Assembly: GCF_002836775.1 (NCBI RefSeq)
Contig: NZ_PJAQ01000003.1
Location: forward strand, 27,868-91,867
From: Colwellia sp. 12G3
Lineage (GTDB): Bacteria > Pseudomonadota > Gammaproteobacteria > Enterobacterales > Alteromonadaceae
Direction: 5' to 3'
Length of the DNA stretch: 64,000 bases
Numbering within the stretch: the stretch's first letter is position 1; every line of letters begins with the position of its first letter. A program made the translations under genes and the position numbers. This document shows, piece by piece, positions 1-8,886 of the stretch. The notes under the pieces were generated by a model. That model worked only from the letters and a program-made list of their open reading frames with translations, was not told where the DNA came from and did not search any database.

Positions 1-81
1 TTATTACGAAACAAAATGCGCCTCGAATACCAAAAACGCCGAAATGAGGGTGCGTCCCAAGGAGTAACTAAAAAGTGGTAA
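1..81 (+). CDS. C-terminal fragment of a VWA/TPR (BatB/BatC-like) protein
   Basis: An open frame runs from the window edge to a TAA at 79-81. It encodes 26 residues that are basic and end in GVTKKW. The stretch RNKMRLEYQKR resembles the C-terminal end of VWA-TPR Bat-operon proteins as I remember them. The stop overlaps the GTG start of the BatD-like gene by 7 bases, so the two are translationally coupled. The call rests on the short tail and on the neighbour. Confidence 0.6.
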   Translation, partial: LLRNKMRLEYQKRRNEGASQGVTKKW

Positions 82-1883
82 GAAATTTTTCAATGCATTT
101 AACAGCTAAATTACCGTATTATCCCCTGCAGCGTTTTATGCGAACCCTGCTAATTATGGCTACCTTTTTATTGTGCAATAATGCCTATGCTTTATCTAAA
201 GTTACTGCAGTTGTTGATAAAAACCCTGCGATGATTAATGAGTCGATATTATTAACCGTTACTGCTGATGACGATGTTAATCGTAATGCTTTGGATACCA
301 GTCCATTGCTTAGTGACTTTATTGTCGGTCAAACATCGGTTAGCTCACAAACCAGTATGATCAACTTTAAAACCAGCCGTATTACTAAATGGCAAGTCGT
401 TTTAATTGCCCGTAATGCTGGGCAATTTATCATTCCAGCTTTGACCATTGAAAATCAACAAAGTGAGCCGGTAGAATTAACTATCATCGCCACTAAAGAT
501 ACCGGCAGCAGTGACCAAACTGATATTTTCATTACCAGTGAGTTATCCAGTAATGAAGTTTATGTACAACAATTATTGACCTTATCGATAAAACTACACT
601 TTGCTGTTGAACTTAAAAGTGGCAACTTAACTGAGCCAAGTTTAACGGGCGCTTCCATCGAAAAAATAGGCCAAGATAAGCAGTCTGATAATATTATCAA
701 CGGTAAACGTTACCGCGTAATTGAGCAAACCTATGCCATTACGCCTGAGCAAAGTGGTGAATTTACATTGCAAGCTCCACTATTTTCAGGTGAAATATTA
801 CAAGCCTCTAAACGCCGTTCGAGTTTTTTGAGTTTTGCCCAAACCACGCCAGTTAGCATTGTAGGCGATGAACTAAATATTATTGTTTTACCTATACCAG
901 CCAACTACCCAAGTAATGCCCAATGGTTACCAACTGACATACTGACGCTGCATCAAGAGTGGCAAGCAGGTAAAGACCAATTTACCGTTGGCGAGCCTAT
1001 TACACGTACGATAACCTTAACTGCTGCAGGTCTTTCAAAAGCACAATTACCAAAAATTGAAATGAAAAGCAGCCGTGGTTTAAAAATTTATCCTGATCAA
1101 GCTGAACTGCATGCTAACCTAAACAGTGACCGATTAGTCAGCCAAAAAGTACAAAACTTTGCCTTAGTACCCAGTGCTGCAGGGGAGTTTTTATTACCTG
1201 AAATGAATGTTACTTGGTTCAATACAATAACCAATAGAATTGAACAGGCTACGTTGCCATCACAGACTATTTCAGTACAAGCTGCTGAAGGTACCATAAC
1301 GGCTAGTTTACCGAGTGACTTTAATGAAAAAACCAGCAGGATTGATCATTCGTCCAACAGTCCTGAAAATTTAGCGGAACAGGCTCATACTGAGAACACT
1401 CTAGTATCTGCTCAAGATAAACGTCTGCAATGGCTATTTCTTAGCTTATGGTTATTAACAAGTTTTGCATGGTTTGTTCATATCATTTATTTTAATAAAA
1501 ATGATGCTACGCGTAGACAATCACGGTCTAAACAAGCAAAACATAAAAATAATTCAAGTAATCAGTATCTCGCCTTATTAGCAGCTTGTAAGAAAAATAA
1601 TGCCGAGCAAGCGCTGAATTTAATATTGCCTTGGCTTAAGCAATTACTAATGAGTAACAACTCAGAACTAGTAATAAATAACATTGCCCAAGCTCAAGCG
1701 ATTGTTCAAGAACAAAGCTTTGCCACTGCCCTTAATGATTTACAGCAACATCTTTATGGCAAGAGCGCGACTAATGGCGCACCTTCATGGCAAGGGTTGG
1801 CTTTACTCACGGCTATTCAAGTTGTTGAAAAGCAGCAAAATGCTAAAACGAAAGACTATCCGTTCTCCTCACTTAATCCTTAA
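75..1883 (+). CDS. batD: BatD-like protein (oxygen-tolerance / aerotolerance family)
   Basis: This 602-residue protein has an N-terminal signal peptide (hydrophobic stretch about residues 23-36, likely cleavage after AYA at 39). A long beta-rich periplasmic region follows, then one membrane helix at about 450-472, a basic linker and a cytoplasmic tail. That layout is typical of BatD proteins, which are encoded with MoxR ATPases and VWA proteins; their biochemical role is still poorly defined. The GTG at 75 is chosen because AAGGAG lies at 58-63. An ATG at 138 would give a shorter classical signal peptide but has no good ribosome binding site. It overlaps the preceding gene's stop by 7 bases. 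Confidence 0.85.
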   Translation: MVRNFSMHLTAKLPYYPLQRFMRTLLIMATFLLCNNAYALSKVTAVVDKNPAMINESILLTVTADDDVNRNALDTSPLLSDFIVGQTSVSSQTSMINFKTSRITKWQVVLIARNAGQFIIPALTIENQQSEPVELTIIATKDTGSSDQTDIFITSELSSNEVYVQQLLTLSIKLHFAVELKSGNLTEPSLTGASIEKIGQDKQSDNIINGKRYRVIEQTYAITPEQSGEFTLQAPLFSGEILQASKRRSSFLSFAQTTPVSIVGDELNIIVLPIPANYPSNAQWLPTDILTLHQEWQAGKDQFTVGEPITRTITLTAAGLSKAQLPKIEMKSSRGLKIYPDQAELHANLNSDRLVSQKVQNFALVPSAAGEFLLPEMNVTWFNTITNRIEQATLPSQTISVQAAEGTITASLPSDFNEKTSRIDHSSNSPENLAEQAHTENTLVSAQDKRLQWLFLSLWLLTSFAWFVHIIYFNKNDATRRQSRSKQAKHKNNSSNQYLALLAACKKNNAEQALNLILPWLKQLLMSNNSELVINNIAQAQAIVQEQSFATALNDLQQHLYGKSATNGAPSWQGLALLTAIQVVEKQQNAKTKDYPFSSLNP

Positions 1884-2046
1884 GCTTTATTTTTAAAGAT
1901 TTAGACCTGTCTATACTCTATTAAGTGGCTTTATTTTTTGTTCGTTGAACAATTAATTAGGTCACTTAATAAATTTTTTATCAATGATTTACTAAATAAT
2001 CACTACCCTTTGAAATTAACTTCCTCATGCTAGGGTCTATAAACAT

Positions 2047-2562
2047 ATGATGACAAAACAAGTTAGATATGAGGCGCTAGTAAAGGCGCTACACGGTGAT
2101 TTATATCGCTATGCCTATTGGCTCACCCATGAAAAACAAGTGGCTGAAGACTTAGTGCAAGAAACCTTTCTACGTGCTTGGCGAGCCCTTGATTCATTAA
2201 AAGATGAAAAGGCTGCTAAGTCATGGTTAATCACTATTTTAAGGCGAGAGAATGCTAGACGCTTTGAGAGGAAGCGTTTTGATATGAGCGAATATGAAGA
2301 AGCCACCATAACAGATACTAAATCAGTGACCACTGAACAAGAGTTAGAGAATCACTGGTTAAGAGACAAAATATCACAACTTCCGCCAGAATACTCAGAG
2401 CCCCTTGTACTTCAAGTGCTCGGTGGTTTTAGCGGTGAAGATATTGCCACTATGTTAGATCTGAATAAAAATACTGTGATGACACGTTTATTTAGAGCGA
2501 GAAACCAACTTAAAGAAGCTTTAGAAGCAGAGCCCGTAAAACGAGGTATTTACAATGGATGA
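2047..2562 (+). CDS. ECF-type sigma-70 family RNA polymerase sigma factor
   Basis: This 171-residue protein has the two-domain ECF layout. Region 2 lies at about residues 9-75 (DLYRYAYWLTHEKQVAEDLVQETFLRAW is typical in character), and region 4, a helix-turn-helix, at about 115-165 (PPEYSEPLVLQVLGGFSGED, then NKNTVMTRLFRARNQL). It directs RNA polymerase to a small regulon and is expected to be held by an anti-sigma factor. The downstream DUF3379 gene begins inside its last codons (8-base overlap), so the pair is coupled. Two ATGs stand in tandem at 2047 and 2050, and either could be used. What signal it answers to cannot be read from the sequence. Confidence 0.93.
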   Translation: MMTKQVRYEALVKALHGDLYRYAYWLTHEKQVAEDLVQETFLRAWRALDSLKDEKAAKSWLITILRRENARRFERKRFDMSEYEEATITDTKSVTTEQELENHWLRDKISQLPPEYSEPLVLQVLGGFSGEDIATMLDLNKNTVMTRLFRARNQLKEALEAEPVKRGIYNG

Positions 2563-3268
2563 TTTGCAATTTAGACGTGCTATATATGCCGATCCTAATA
2601 ATCAGGATGCTGACACTATTGCGGCGCAGCAACAAGATCCAAGCAAGAAGCAATTTGCCAAAGAAATTTGTCAATTGGATGAACGTATTAGACAAGCATT
2701 ACACGTACCTGTGCCCGATGATTTATGTAATAAACTGATTTTACGCCAAACGCTAGCAAGTCACCAAGTACACAAACGTAGAACTCGCGTGCACCTTGCA
2801 TTAGCAGCATCGGTCGCTATTGTCGGTGGTTTAATGCTTAACTTTATGCAGTTTTCAAGTGCATATAGCAACTTAGGTGATTATGCCCTAGCCCATGTTT
2901 ATCATGAGCAAGGTAGTATTACTAACAACGCCAGCAACCAAGTTACATTAGCCTCATTAAATAAGAAAATGGCAGCATTTGATGGTAACTTTAGCCAATC
3001 TTTAGGTAAGTTACTTTTTGCTGATTACTGCCGATTTGATGGTATGAAAAGTTTGCACTTGGTTTATCAAGGAAGAACGAGCCCTGTTACTGTCTTTGTT
3101 GTTCCTAAGAACGATCAACTCAGCTTTACTAATAGCTTTAATGATAAACAGTTCTTTGGTAGCTCTATTGAGTTTAACAACAGTAACATCATTGTTGTTG
3201 CCGATAAAAATGAGTCATTAGGACAATGGCAACAAAACATCAGTGAAACGGTGTCTTGGTCTATTTAG
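2555..3268 (+). CDS. DUF3379 family membrane protein, probable anti-sigma partner
   Basis: This 237-residue protein has a hydrophilic N-terminal part containing Cys39 and Cys58, one membrane helix at about residues 81-99 (ALAASVAIVGGLMLNF), and a periplasmic C-terminal half. It overlaps the ECF sigma gene by 8 bases. DUF3379 proteins regularly sit directly behind ECF sigma genes in marine gammaproteobacteria. The one-helix layout with a cytoplasmic N-terminus fits an anti-sigma factor, but this is inferred from context and topology. I see no clear zinc-type HxxxCxxC anti-sigma motif. Confidence 0.8.
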   Translation: MDDLQFRRAIYADPNNQDADTIAAQQQDPSKKQFAKEICQLDERIRQALHVPVPDDLCNKLILRQTLASHQVHKRRTRVHLALAASVAIVGGLMLNFMQFSSAYSNLGDYALAHVYHEQGSITNNASNQVTLASLNKKMAAFDGNFSQSLGKLLFADYCRFDGMKSLHLVYQGRTSPVTVFVVPKNDQLSFTNSFNDKQFFGSSIEFNNSNIIVVADKNESLGQWQQNISETVSWSI

Positions 3269-3326
3269 CTATTCTACTTAGTGGTTACATATAAGAGCAT
3301 CACAGCAAAATATTTTACCAACTCAC

Positions 3327-3361
3327 AAAAAAGCCCTGATAGTTACTATCAGGGCTTTTTC
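3327..3361. terminator. bidirectional rho-independent terminator
   Basis: A perfect 11-bp stem (AGCCCTGATAG / CTATCAGGGCT) with a 3-base loop is flanked by an A-run on the left and a T-run on the right. It lies between the sigma/DUF3379 pair and the convergent S9 peptidase gene and can serve both. Confidence 0.9.
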
Positions 3362-3447
3362 TTTATTACTGCAGCAAAGCAACACATTGAGGTTTTATGG
3401 ACTTGCTTTGCAATTAGCACAGAGCAAGACCTAAAGCCTGCATTAGT

Positions 3448-5907
3448 TTATAAAGTATTTTCAAATAATTTATAAATACGACGGTATTCATTTAACCAAG
3501 AGCTAGGTTGAACAAAACCATGAGGCTCTACGGGGTAAATTGCCGTTTCAAAATCTTGCTTTTCAAGCTCAATCAAACGTTGTACTAGGCGCACTGTATC
3601 TTCAAAGAATACATTATCATCAACCATAGGTGCGTTGATTAATAGTGGTCTCTTAAGTCCTTCAGCAAAGTAAATTGGTGAACTACGTTCATACGCAATA
3701 GCATCATCTTCAGGGGTGTTTAAGATATTTGACGTATAACCATGGTTGTAATATGCCCAATCTGACACTAAGCGTATTGCTGAGCCAGAAGCAAATAAAT
3801 CAGGATCAGTGAACATTGACATTAATGTTAAGAAACCGCCGTAAGAGCCTCCATAGGTACCAACACGTTTTTCATCAACATTGGCATTTTCAATAAGCCA
3901 TTTAACACCGTCACGCATATCTTCAACTTCAGGTTTCCCCATATGACGGTAAATAGCGGTACGCCAGTCACGTCCATATCCAGCAGATGCACGGTAATCC
4001 ATATCGATAACAACATAACCTTGTTGTACTAACATAGAGTGGAACATAAATTCACGGAAATATCCTGACCAACCCAAGTGTGAGTTTTGTAAATAACCCG
4101 CGCCGTGCGTAAACATGACGGCACGGTTTTTCTCTAAGGTTTTATCAAAGTTTTTAGGTAAATATACTTTTGAGTAAATCGGTTCTTTTTGTTTACTTGA
4201 AGCAATGGCAACAACGGTAGGTGCAGACCAAGGCATGCTTAAAAACTGCTTTGATACGGTATGCGTGATTCTTTGCGCTTCCTCTGCACTATTCAAGCGC
4301 TGAACATAAAGCTCTGGCGGCATAGTAACCGTTGAATGCTCAATTAATAATTTTGATTCATCAGGGCTAATCTCATAATCGTTTTGACCGCCTAAGTCAG
4401 TCAATGGGGTGACATTTTTCGCTAAATCAACTTGGTAAATTTCATAAATACCGGGATGCTTTATATTCGCTTTAAAAATGAAACGCTGATTATCTTGCGC
4501 TGGGGTAACACTGCTGACTTCAAACTTACCAGACGTTAACTTAACGGCCTTACTGTTTAAGTCTTTATGGTACAAATGCGAATAACCCGACTCTTCAGAT
4601 AAGTAATAAAGGCTTGTTTTATCATTAGCAAGTAACCAACCAAATTCATTAAAGCTCCAGTTAATCCAAGCATCATCATGTAATTTATGTTGAGTAACAA
4701 GTTCATTTTTATCAAAATCAACGGTTGTTAACCAGCGAGTTTTGTTATCCCACGCTTCTAACATTAGCGCTAGATGTTGACCATCACTGCTCCACTTAAT
4801 CGCGTTGTACATTTGAAGGACATGAATGTGACGTGCTTTTTTCTCTGTCTTATATTTCTTTCCGTCTCGCGCAAAGTTTTCCGCTTTAACGCTTGCTAAA
4901 ACATCATCATCAAAACCCGGTAAGCTGTCATAACTTAATGCTTGTTGAGTTCCTTTAACTATATCGAGTAAAAAGAGTTGCTCTTGATATTGTCTGTTAT
5001 TCGCAACACGAGCACGTACTTTTTCAGCCGCAATAACGCCATCTTTAGTAATGTAGTTAGGCATGATATCAGTTTCATCACGACTCGATTTTGCTGACGT
5101 AATACTGACTAATAGTTTGTCTCCTGCTGGAGATAAACTTGCGTACACTACACGATTGTCTTTACCAAAATAAAACTTACTATCGTTTACAGCGTTATTT
5201 TCAGCGGCAAGACGTTCATTTTTAGTTTGCTTTAATTGAGTATTTCTCTGCTGTAAAGCAATGTAGTCAATTAACTTATGTTGCTCCTTTGCTAAGTAAC
5301 TTTCAGGTACCGTAACGCCCGCAGGTTTTGCTGACATTTGTAAATTTGCCAGTTCTTTAATTTGACCTGTTTTTAAGTTATGTGCATAAAAAACATTGCC
5401 TATTTGATAAGCAATATCGCCGTTAGTCAAAAATAGTGCATTACCCTCTTGGTTTGAGGTAAAGGTAAGCTGTTTTATTGCATTACTGTCGAGTGTTTTT
5501 ACAAAAACATCGCCATTAAAGGTGTAAACCTTATGAGTTCGCGCTTGATTTAGTTGACCGTTTTTAGCTGCAACTTTATGCTTATTTGACAACGCTACTT
5601 GTACAATCTTATTGCTATTTGACAGGTCCAGTGAGTACAAATCACGTAGTGGGTTACCTAATTGCTTTTGCTGATAATAAACAGTGTTACTATCATCTCC
5701 CCAATACCAAGACTCAGGCGCACGACCGAACCAATCTGGGTCTGACATTATTTTCTCTAACGTAATAATATCGGTTGATTGTGCATTAGTCGCAACAGCG
5801 CCTTGGATTTTATCTGGTACACTAGTATTCATTTGCTCATTAAGCTGAGTATTACTACAAGCTACTAATGACAAACTAAGCACAGCGGCAATAAGTTGTA
5901 TTTTCAT
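3448..5907 (-). CDS. S9 family (prolyl oligopeptidase / DPP-IV-like) serine peptidase lipoprotein
   Basis: This 819-residue protein begins with a lipoprotein signal ending in LVAC, so the mature protein should start at Cys17 and be membrane-anchored. Residues of about 50-560 form the beta-propeller-like region. The C-terminal part is the alpha/beta-hydrolase domain with the nucleophile motif GGSYGG (Ser688), an Asp in VDDNV (about Asp763) and His796 in EPHGF. The family removes dipeptides or cleaves after proline in short peptides. This marine bacterium probably uses it for peptide scavenging, which is inferred. The HG normally seen before the catalytic Asp is replaced by NAPMV. It is a single gene, convergent with the DUF3379 gene. 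Confidence 0.92.
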   Translation of the reverse strand: MKIQLIAAVLSLSLVACSNTQLNEQMNTSVPDKIQGAVATNAQSTDIITLEKIMSDPDWFGRAPESWYWGDDSNTVYYQQKQLGNPLRDLYSLDLSNSNKIVQVALSNKHKVAAKNGQLNQARTHKVYTFNGDVFVKTLDSNAIKQLTFTSNQEGNALFLTNGDIAYQIGNVFYAHNLKTGQIKELANLQMSAKPAGVTVPESYLAKEQHKLIDYIALQQRNTQLKQTKNERLAAENNAVNDSKFYFGKDNRVVYASLSPAGDKLLVSITSAKSSRDETDIMPNYITKDGVIAAEKVRARVANNRQYQEQLFLLDIVKGTQQALSYDSLPGFDDDVLASVKAENFARDGKKYKTEKKARHIHVLQMYNAIKWSSDGQHLALMLEAWDNKTRWLTTVDFDKNELVTQHKLHDDAWINWSFNEFGWLLANDKTSLYYLSEESGYSHLYHKDLNSKAVKLTSGKFEVSSVTPAQDNQRFIFKANIKHPGIYEIYQVDLAKNVTPLTDLGGQNDYEISPDESKLLIEHSTVTMPPELYVQRLNSAEEAQRITHTVSKQFLSMPWSAPTVVAIASSKQKEPIYSKVYLPKNFDKTLEKNRAVMFTHGAGYLQNSHLGWSGYFREFMFHSMLVQQGYVVIDMDYRASAGYGRDWRTAIYRHMGKPEVEDMRDGVKWLIENANVDEKRVGTYGGSYGGFLTLMSMFTDPDLFASGSAIRLVSDWAYYNHGYTSNILNTPEDDAIAYERSSPIYFAEGLKRPLLINAPMVDDNVFFEDTVRLVQRLIELEKQDFETAIYPVEPHGFVQPSSWLNEYRRIYKLFENTL

Positions 5908-6136
5908 AAAATAAATTCTTATGTTGAGTTCTTTTATTCTTTTATTAAAGAAAGAATGAATGAGGAGTCGCCAAGTTAATCACTACGGTTGGTGGCTCTT
6001 GAATTTTTATAAGCCGTTATCCTAATCGAAATGATAAAAAATGTGTTAAATAAATCGACCAATAGCGCTTTATCTGCGGTAAAAACGCGGTAAAATATAA
6101 TGGTTTACACATACTATCATCATTGGACATATTGTT

Positions 6137-6634
6137 ATGCTTTGCCCTTGCGGTTCTACCTTGTTATTTAATGCTTGCTGCCAACTTTTCATTACACAAA
6201 AACAATACCCCAGCACCGCTGAGCAATTAATGCGATCTCGCTTTAGTGCCTATGCAACAAAAAAAGGTCAATATATTTTTGATACCTACGGTGCCACGCC
6301 TCAATTAAAGCAATCAGTGACTGAAATTCAGGCATGGGCAGATGAATGTTTATGGTTAGCATTAGTGGTACATCACACCACTGAAAGTACGGTAGAGTTT
6401 TCGGCTTATTACGTGGTGGACAATACGTTATGCGAATTACGAGAAAAGTCTAATTTTTCGCTTGAGCAAGGTAGGTGGCGCTATATTGATGGCGACATTA
6501 CCCTGCATAACGAAATTACTTTTAATAACGGAACTCCCACCATTAAACGCAATGATATTTGCCCATGTAACTACTATTCAACGGCTTGGTCGGCAAAGAA
6601 GGGTAAAAAATTTAAACATTGCTGCGCTAAGTAG
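6137..6634 (+). CDS. ychJ: YchJ family protein with SEC-C motifs (UPF0225)
   Basis: This 165-residue protein starts with a zinc-binding SEC-C motif (CPCGS at residues 3-7, CC at 14-15). The YchJ core follows (LMRSRFSAYATKKGQYIFDTY). A second SEC-C-like motif sits at the extreme C-terminus. In that one the usual CPCGSGKKF spacing is broken: the sequence reads CPCNYYSTAWSAKKGKKFKHCC, with about six extra residues and Trp in place of Gly. The reading frame is intact, so this looks like an in-frame insertion rather than a frameshift. The family's function is not firmly known. It is a single gene, with GGA upstream at usable spacing. Confidence 0.88.
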   Translation: MLCPCGSTLLFNACCQLFITQKQYPSTAEQLMRSRFSAYATKKGQYIFDTYGATPQLKQSVTEIQAWADECLWLALVVHHTTESTVEFSAYYVVDNTLCELREKSNFSLEQGRWRYIDGDITLHNEITFNNGTPTIKRNDICPCNYYSTAWSAKKGKKFKHCCAK

Positions 6635-6665
6635 GCGAGCAATTACAGGTTTCAATAGGTATGAT

Positions 6666-7298
6666 TTAATTAAGTAGTGGTGCTTTAACTACAGACTGTT
6701 GAATGCCATCTAGCCATGCCTTAGCATTAAAGGTTAATGGCTGACTAAGTGGCTTATCCGCATTACCTGACACCTGATTTTCTTGAGCTTGTTTATACTT
6801 GAGCTGAGTAAATAAGCTAGTATTTTGTAACACTTGGCTTTCGATATGCTTTTTATCATCACGAAATGCCAAAGGTTTTGGCATCATAGCATTAGTTAAA
6901 TGTATCGTGGCGAGGTCGTTATCAACAATAGATTGTACCTGATTAAATTGTTTAACATCATCCGGTGTTGATAATGCTAATGGCGCTTTTTCAGGTAGAT
7001 TGAATTGCTTTCTCAATGCGGTGTTTGTAACGTCAGCAACCATTGCCTCTTCTACTTGTGGCAGTAAAAATTGGCTTTGTTCACGAACATCTTCAGTTAG
7101 CATCGCCAACATCAAGGAAAAATCAGCTCGGCGGGCTTGTACTACACTTTCATTTAGCTGCTCACCAAGTTGTAACTCGTGAAGTAACACACTAGCAGAT
7201 GAAAAATCAGTGGCTAATTGCCCTGCACTGTCTTTTACCACGTCATTACTTGGTGAGAAATTATTTGTTGAAAACGGTTGTGAAAGCGCTACTGCCAA
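6666..7298 (-). CDS. VC2046/SO_2500 family protein
   Basis: This 210-residue soluble protein has no signal peptide or membrane helix. The segment LLHELQLGEQLNESVVQARRADFSLMLAML is characteristic of the small VC2046/SO_2500 family of Vibrio and Shewanella, whose function is unknown. The start codon is TTG. The only upstream in-frame codons before a TAA (four codons back) contain no ATG, so TTG at 7298 is the best choice. It follows rstB on the same strand after 166 bases that contain strong inverted repeats, so it is probably transcribed separately. Confidence 0.75.
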   Translation of the reverse strand: MAVALSQPFSTNNFSPSNDVVKDSAGQLATDFSSASVLLHELQLGEQLNESVVQARRADFSLMLAMLTEDVREQSQFLLPQVEEAMVADVTNTALRKQFNLPEKAPLALSTPDDVKQFNQVQSIVDNDLATIHLTNAMMPKPLAFRDDKKHIESQVLQNTSLFTQLKYKQAQENQVSGNADKPLSQPLTFNAKAWLDGIQQSVVKAPLLN

Positions 7299-7337
7299 TG
7301 CCCTATTCTCTTATTGATCGATGTCTTGATAAATAAG

Positions 7338-7407
7338 TTATCGGCTAGAAGTAAAAAACATTTAGCCGATAAAACAATAAATTAAAAATAAATGGTTTTA
7401 TCGGCTA
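7338..7407 (-). terminator. triple inverted-repeat arm, probable rstB terminator with alternative hairpins
   Basis: TTATCGGCTA occurs at 7338-7347 and again at 7398-7407. Its complement TAGCCGATAA lies between them at 7363-7372. On the minus strand the first hairpin (12 bp, 7407-7396 with 7374-7363) is followed by AATGTTTTTT, as in a rho-independent terminator. The middle arm can alternatively pair with the third copy. It lies between rstB and the VC2046-family gene. Confidence 0.7.
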
Positions 7408-7464
7408 TTTACCTAGTTCAAAGGGTTAATCTAGATGAGTGACTTCTTCGATTAAACTCCCTTA

Positions 7465-8763
7465 TTACGTCAAGTTACTTAGTTTTATTGGCCAAGTTAG
7501 TGTAAAAGATGCCCCACCTAATTCACTATCGCCGATAGATGCCTGACCTTGATGCCATTCCATTATGCGAGCGACAATCGCTAAGCCAAGACCAAAACCA
7601 CCTGTTTCACGGTTTCTCGATTGGTCACCACGAGAAAAAGCATCGAAAATAACTTGTTTAAATTCATCAGACACTCCGTCACCATTATCTTCAACACAAA
7701 TTTGGCATTGTTCATTTTCTAACGACAGTGTGACCCTCACTTTATCATTACCATATTTTATGGCATTACTAATAAAGTTATTAACTGCTCGATCCATAAA
7801 GTGACCATCGCAACAAACATAATCGTCAGGTAAGTTATTAACAAATTCTATTGAACTGATAAATTGATCATGACTAGCTATTTGTAACCTTATTAATTCA
7901 CTTAGGTTAATTTTGGTGAAATTTATTTCTGGTTTATCATTATCAAAAGCGGCGTAAATAAGCATTTCATTAATCAACTCTTCTAACTCACAAACATCGT
8001 TCTTTATTTGTAGCTGATATTTCGCTCTTTTTTCATCATCTTTGAGGGAATCAAGCATCTGCAAGGCAAATTTTGTCCTTGCCAGTGGTGTTCTCAACTC
8101 ATGTGAAACAGCATTAGTTAATTCTTTATGGGCTTCAATTAAACGCCGAATTCTAGCCGCCATCATATTAAAGGAAGCAAACATAGGCGCTATCATGGTT
8201 GACTTTGCTGCTTGTGCTTTACTGTCAAACTGTCCTTGACCAAAGGCACGTGTCGCCTTTTTAAGCTCTTCTAAATCTCGTGACATTGGCCACAACCAAA
8301 TAAAAATAACCACGCCAAAGGTAGCAAGAATCATAACCCGGTAAGTCGATTTTACTCTTGGCCTAGTCGGCATTTCTAATGGGCCTAAGCTAATAACTGA
8401 TTCAGAGCCTTTAAGTAAATAATGAATTTCTACCTGATCATCGAAATAATAAATATGGGCATTAGAGTGTGATAAAAAATTATGGTCGGTGTGATCAATG
8501 GCTTCGACTTCGATTAAAGATGTTAACTTTAACGGTAATTCCCAACGTTCTGCTGCATCGGCTATTATCTCTTCCCATTCTTCTTCAGGGTGTTTTTGCA
8601 CATAATCCCCTGTAGCCATCATGAGTGTTTTATAACCGGTATAGGATTCAATATCTTGCTCAAGATACGAAGTCCACACTTCATCAAGTGCCCAAGAAAA
8701 AATGATAAATGTGGAAATAATAAAGAAATAAAGATTAAAAAACGAACGACCTAATTTCATCAA
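7465..8763 (-). CDS. rstB: RstB-like sensor histidine kinase
   Basis: This 432-residue kinase has an N-terminal membrane helix (about residues 8-24), a periplasmic sensing segment of about 105 residues, and a second helix at about 140-158. Then come HAMP, HisKA with the phospho-acceptor in SHELRTPLARTK (H about 221), and a HATPase domain with N, G1 (EDNGDGVSD) and G2 (GGFGLGLAI) boxes. Length and layout match RstB of enteric bacteria (433 residues). It should phosphorylate the adjacent OmpR-type regulator. The gene lies 123 bases downstream of rstA, behind a terminator-like hairpin. The start ATG at 8763 has AAGGTA upstream. Confidence 0.88.
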   Translation of the reverse strand: MMKLGRSFFNLYFFIISTFIIFSWALDEVWTSYLEQDIESYTGYKTLMMATGDYVQKHPEEEWEEIIADAAERWELPLKLTSLIEVEAIDHTDHNFLSHSNAHIYYFDDQVEIHYLLKGSESVISLGPLEMPTRPRVKSTYRVMILATFGVVIFIWLWPMSRDLEELKKATRAFGQGQFDSKAQAAKSTMIAPMFASFNMMAARIRRLIEAHKELTNAVSHELRTPLARTKFALQMLDSLKDDEKRAKYQLQIKNDVCELEELINEMLIYAAFDNDKPEINFTKINLSELIRLQIASHDQFISSIEFVNNLPDDYVCCDGHFMDRAVNNFISNAIKYGNDKVRVTLSLENEQCQICVEDNGDGVSDEFKQVIFDAFSRGDQSRNRETGGFGLGLAIVARIMEWHQGQASIGDSELGGASFTLTWPIKLSNLT

Positions 8764-8800
8764 CGTACCTTATCAAGAAAATTTAATAAAAGTGAGCTTA

Positions 8801-8841
8801 ATAAAAAGGCTTTGTAACTACAATAAGTAAACAAAGCCTTG
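8801..8841 (-). terminator. terminator-like hairpin between rstA and rstB
   Basis: AAGGCTTTGT (8806-8815) and ACAAAGCCTT (8831-8840) form a perfect 10-bp stem with a 15-base loop. On the minus strand, the direction of rstA to rstB, it is followed at once by TTTTTAT. It may partly terminate rstA transcription so that less rstB is made. Confidence 0.75.
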
Positions 8842-8886
8842 ATATATTTAGTAACTATATTACTACAGTGACATTATGTCAGAGGA

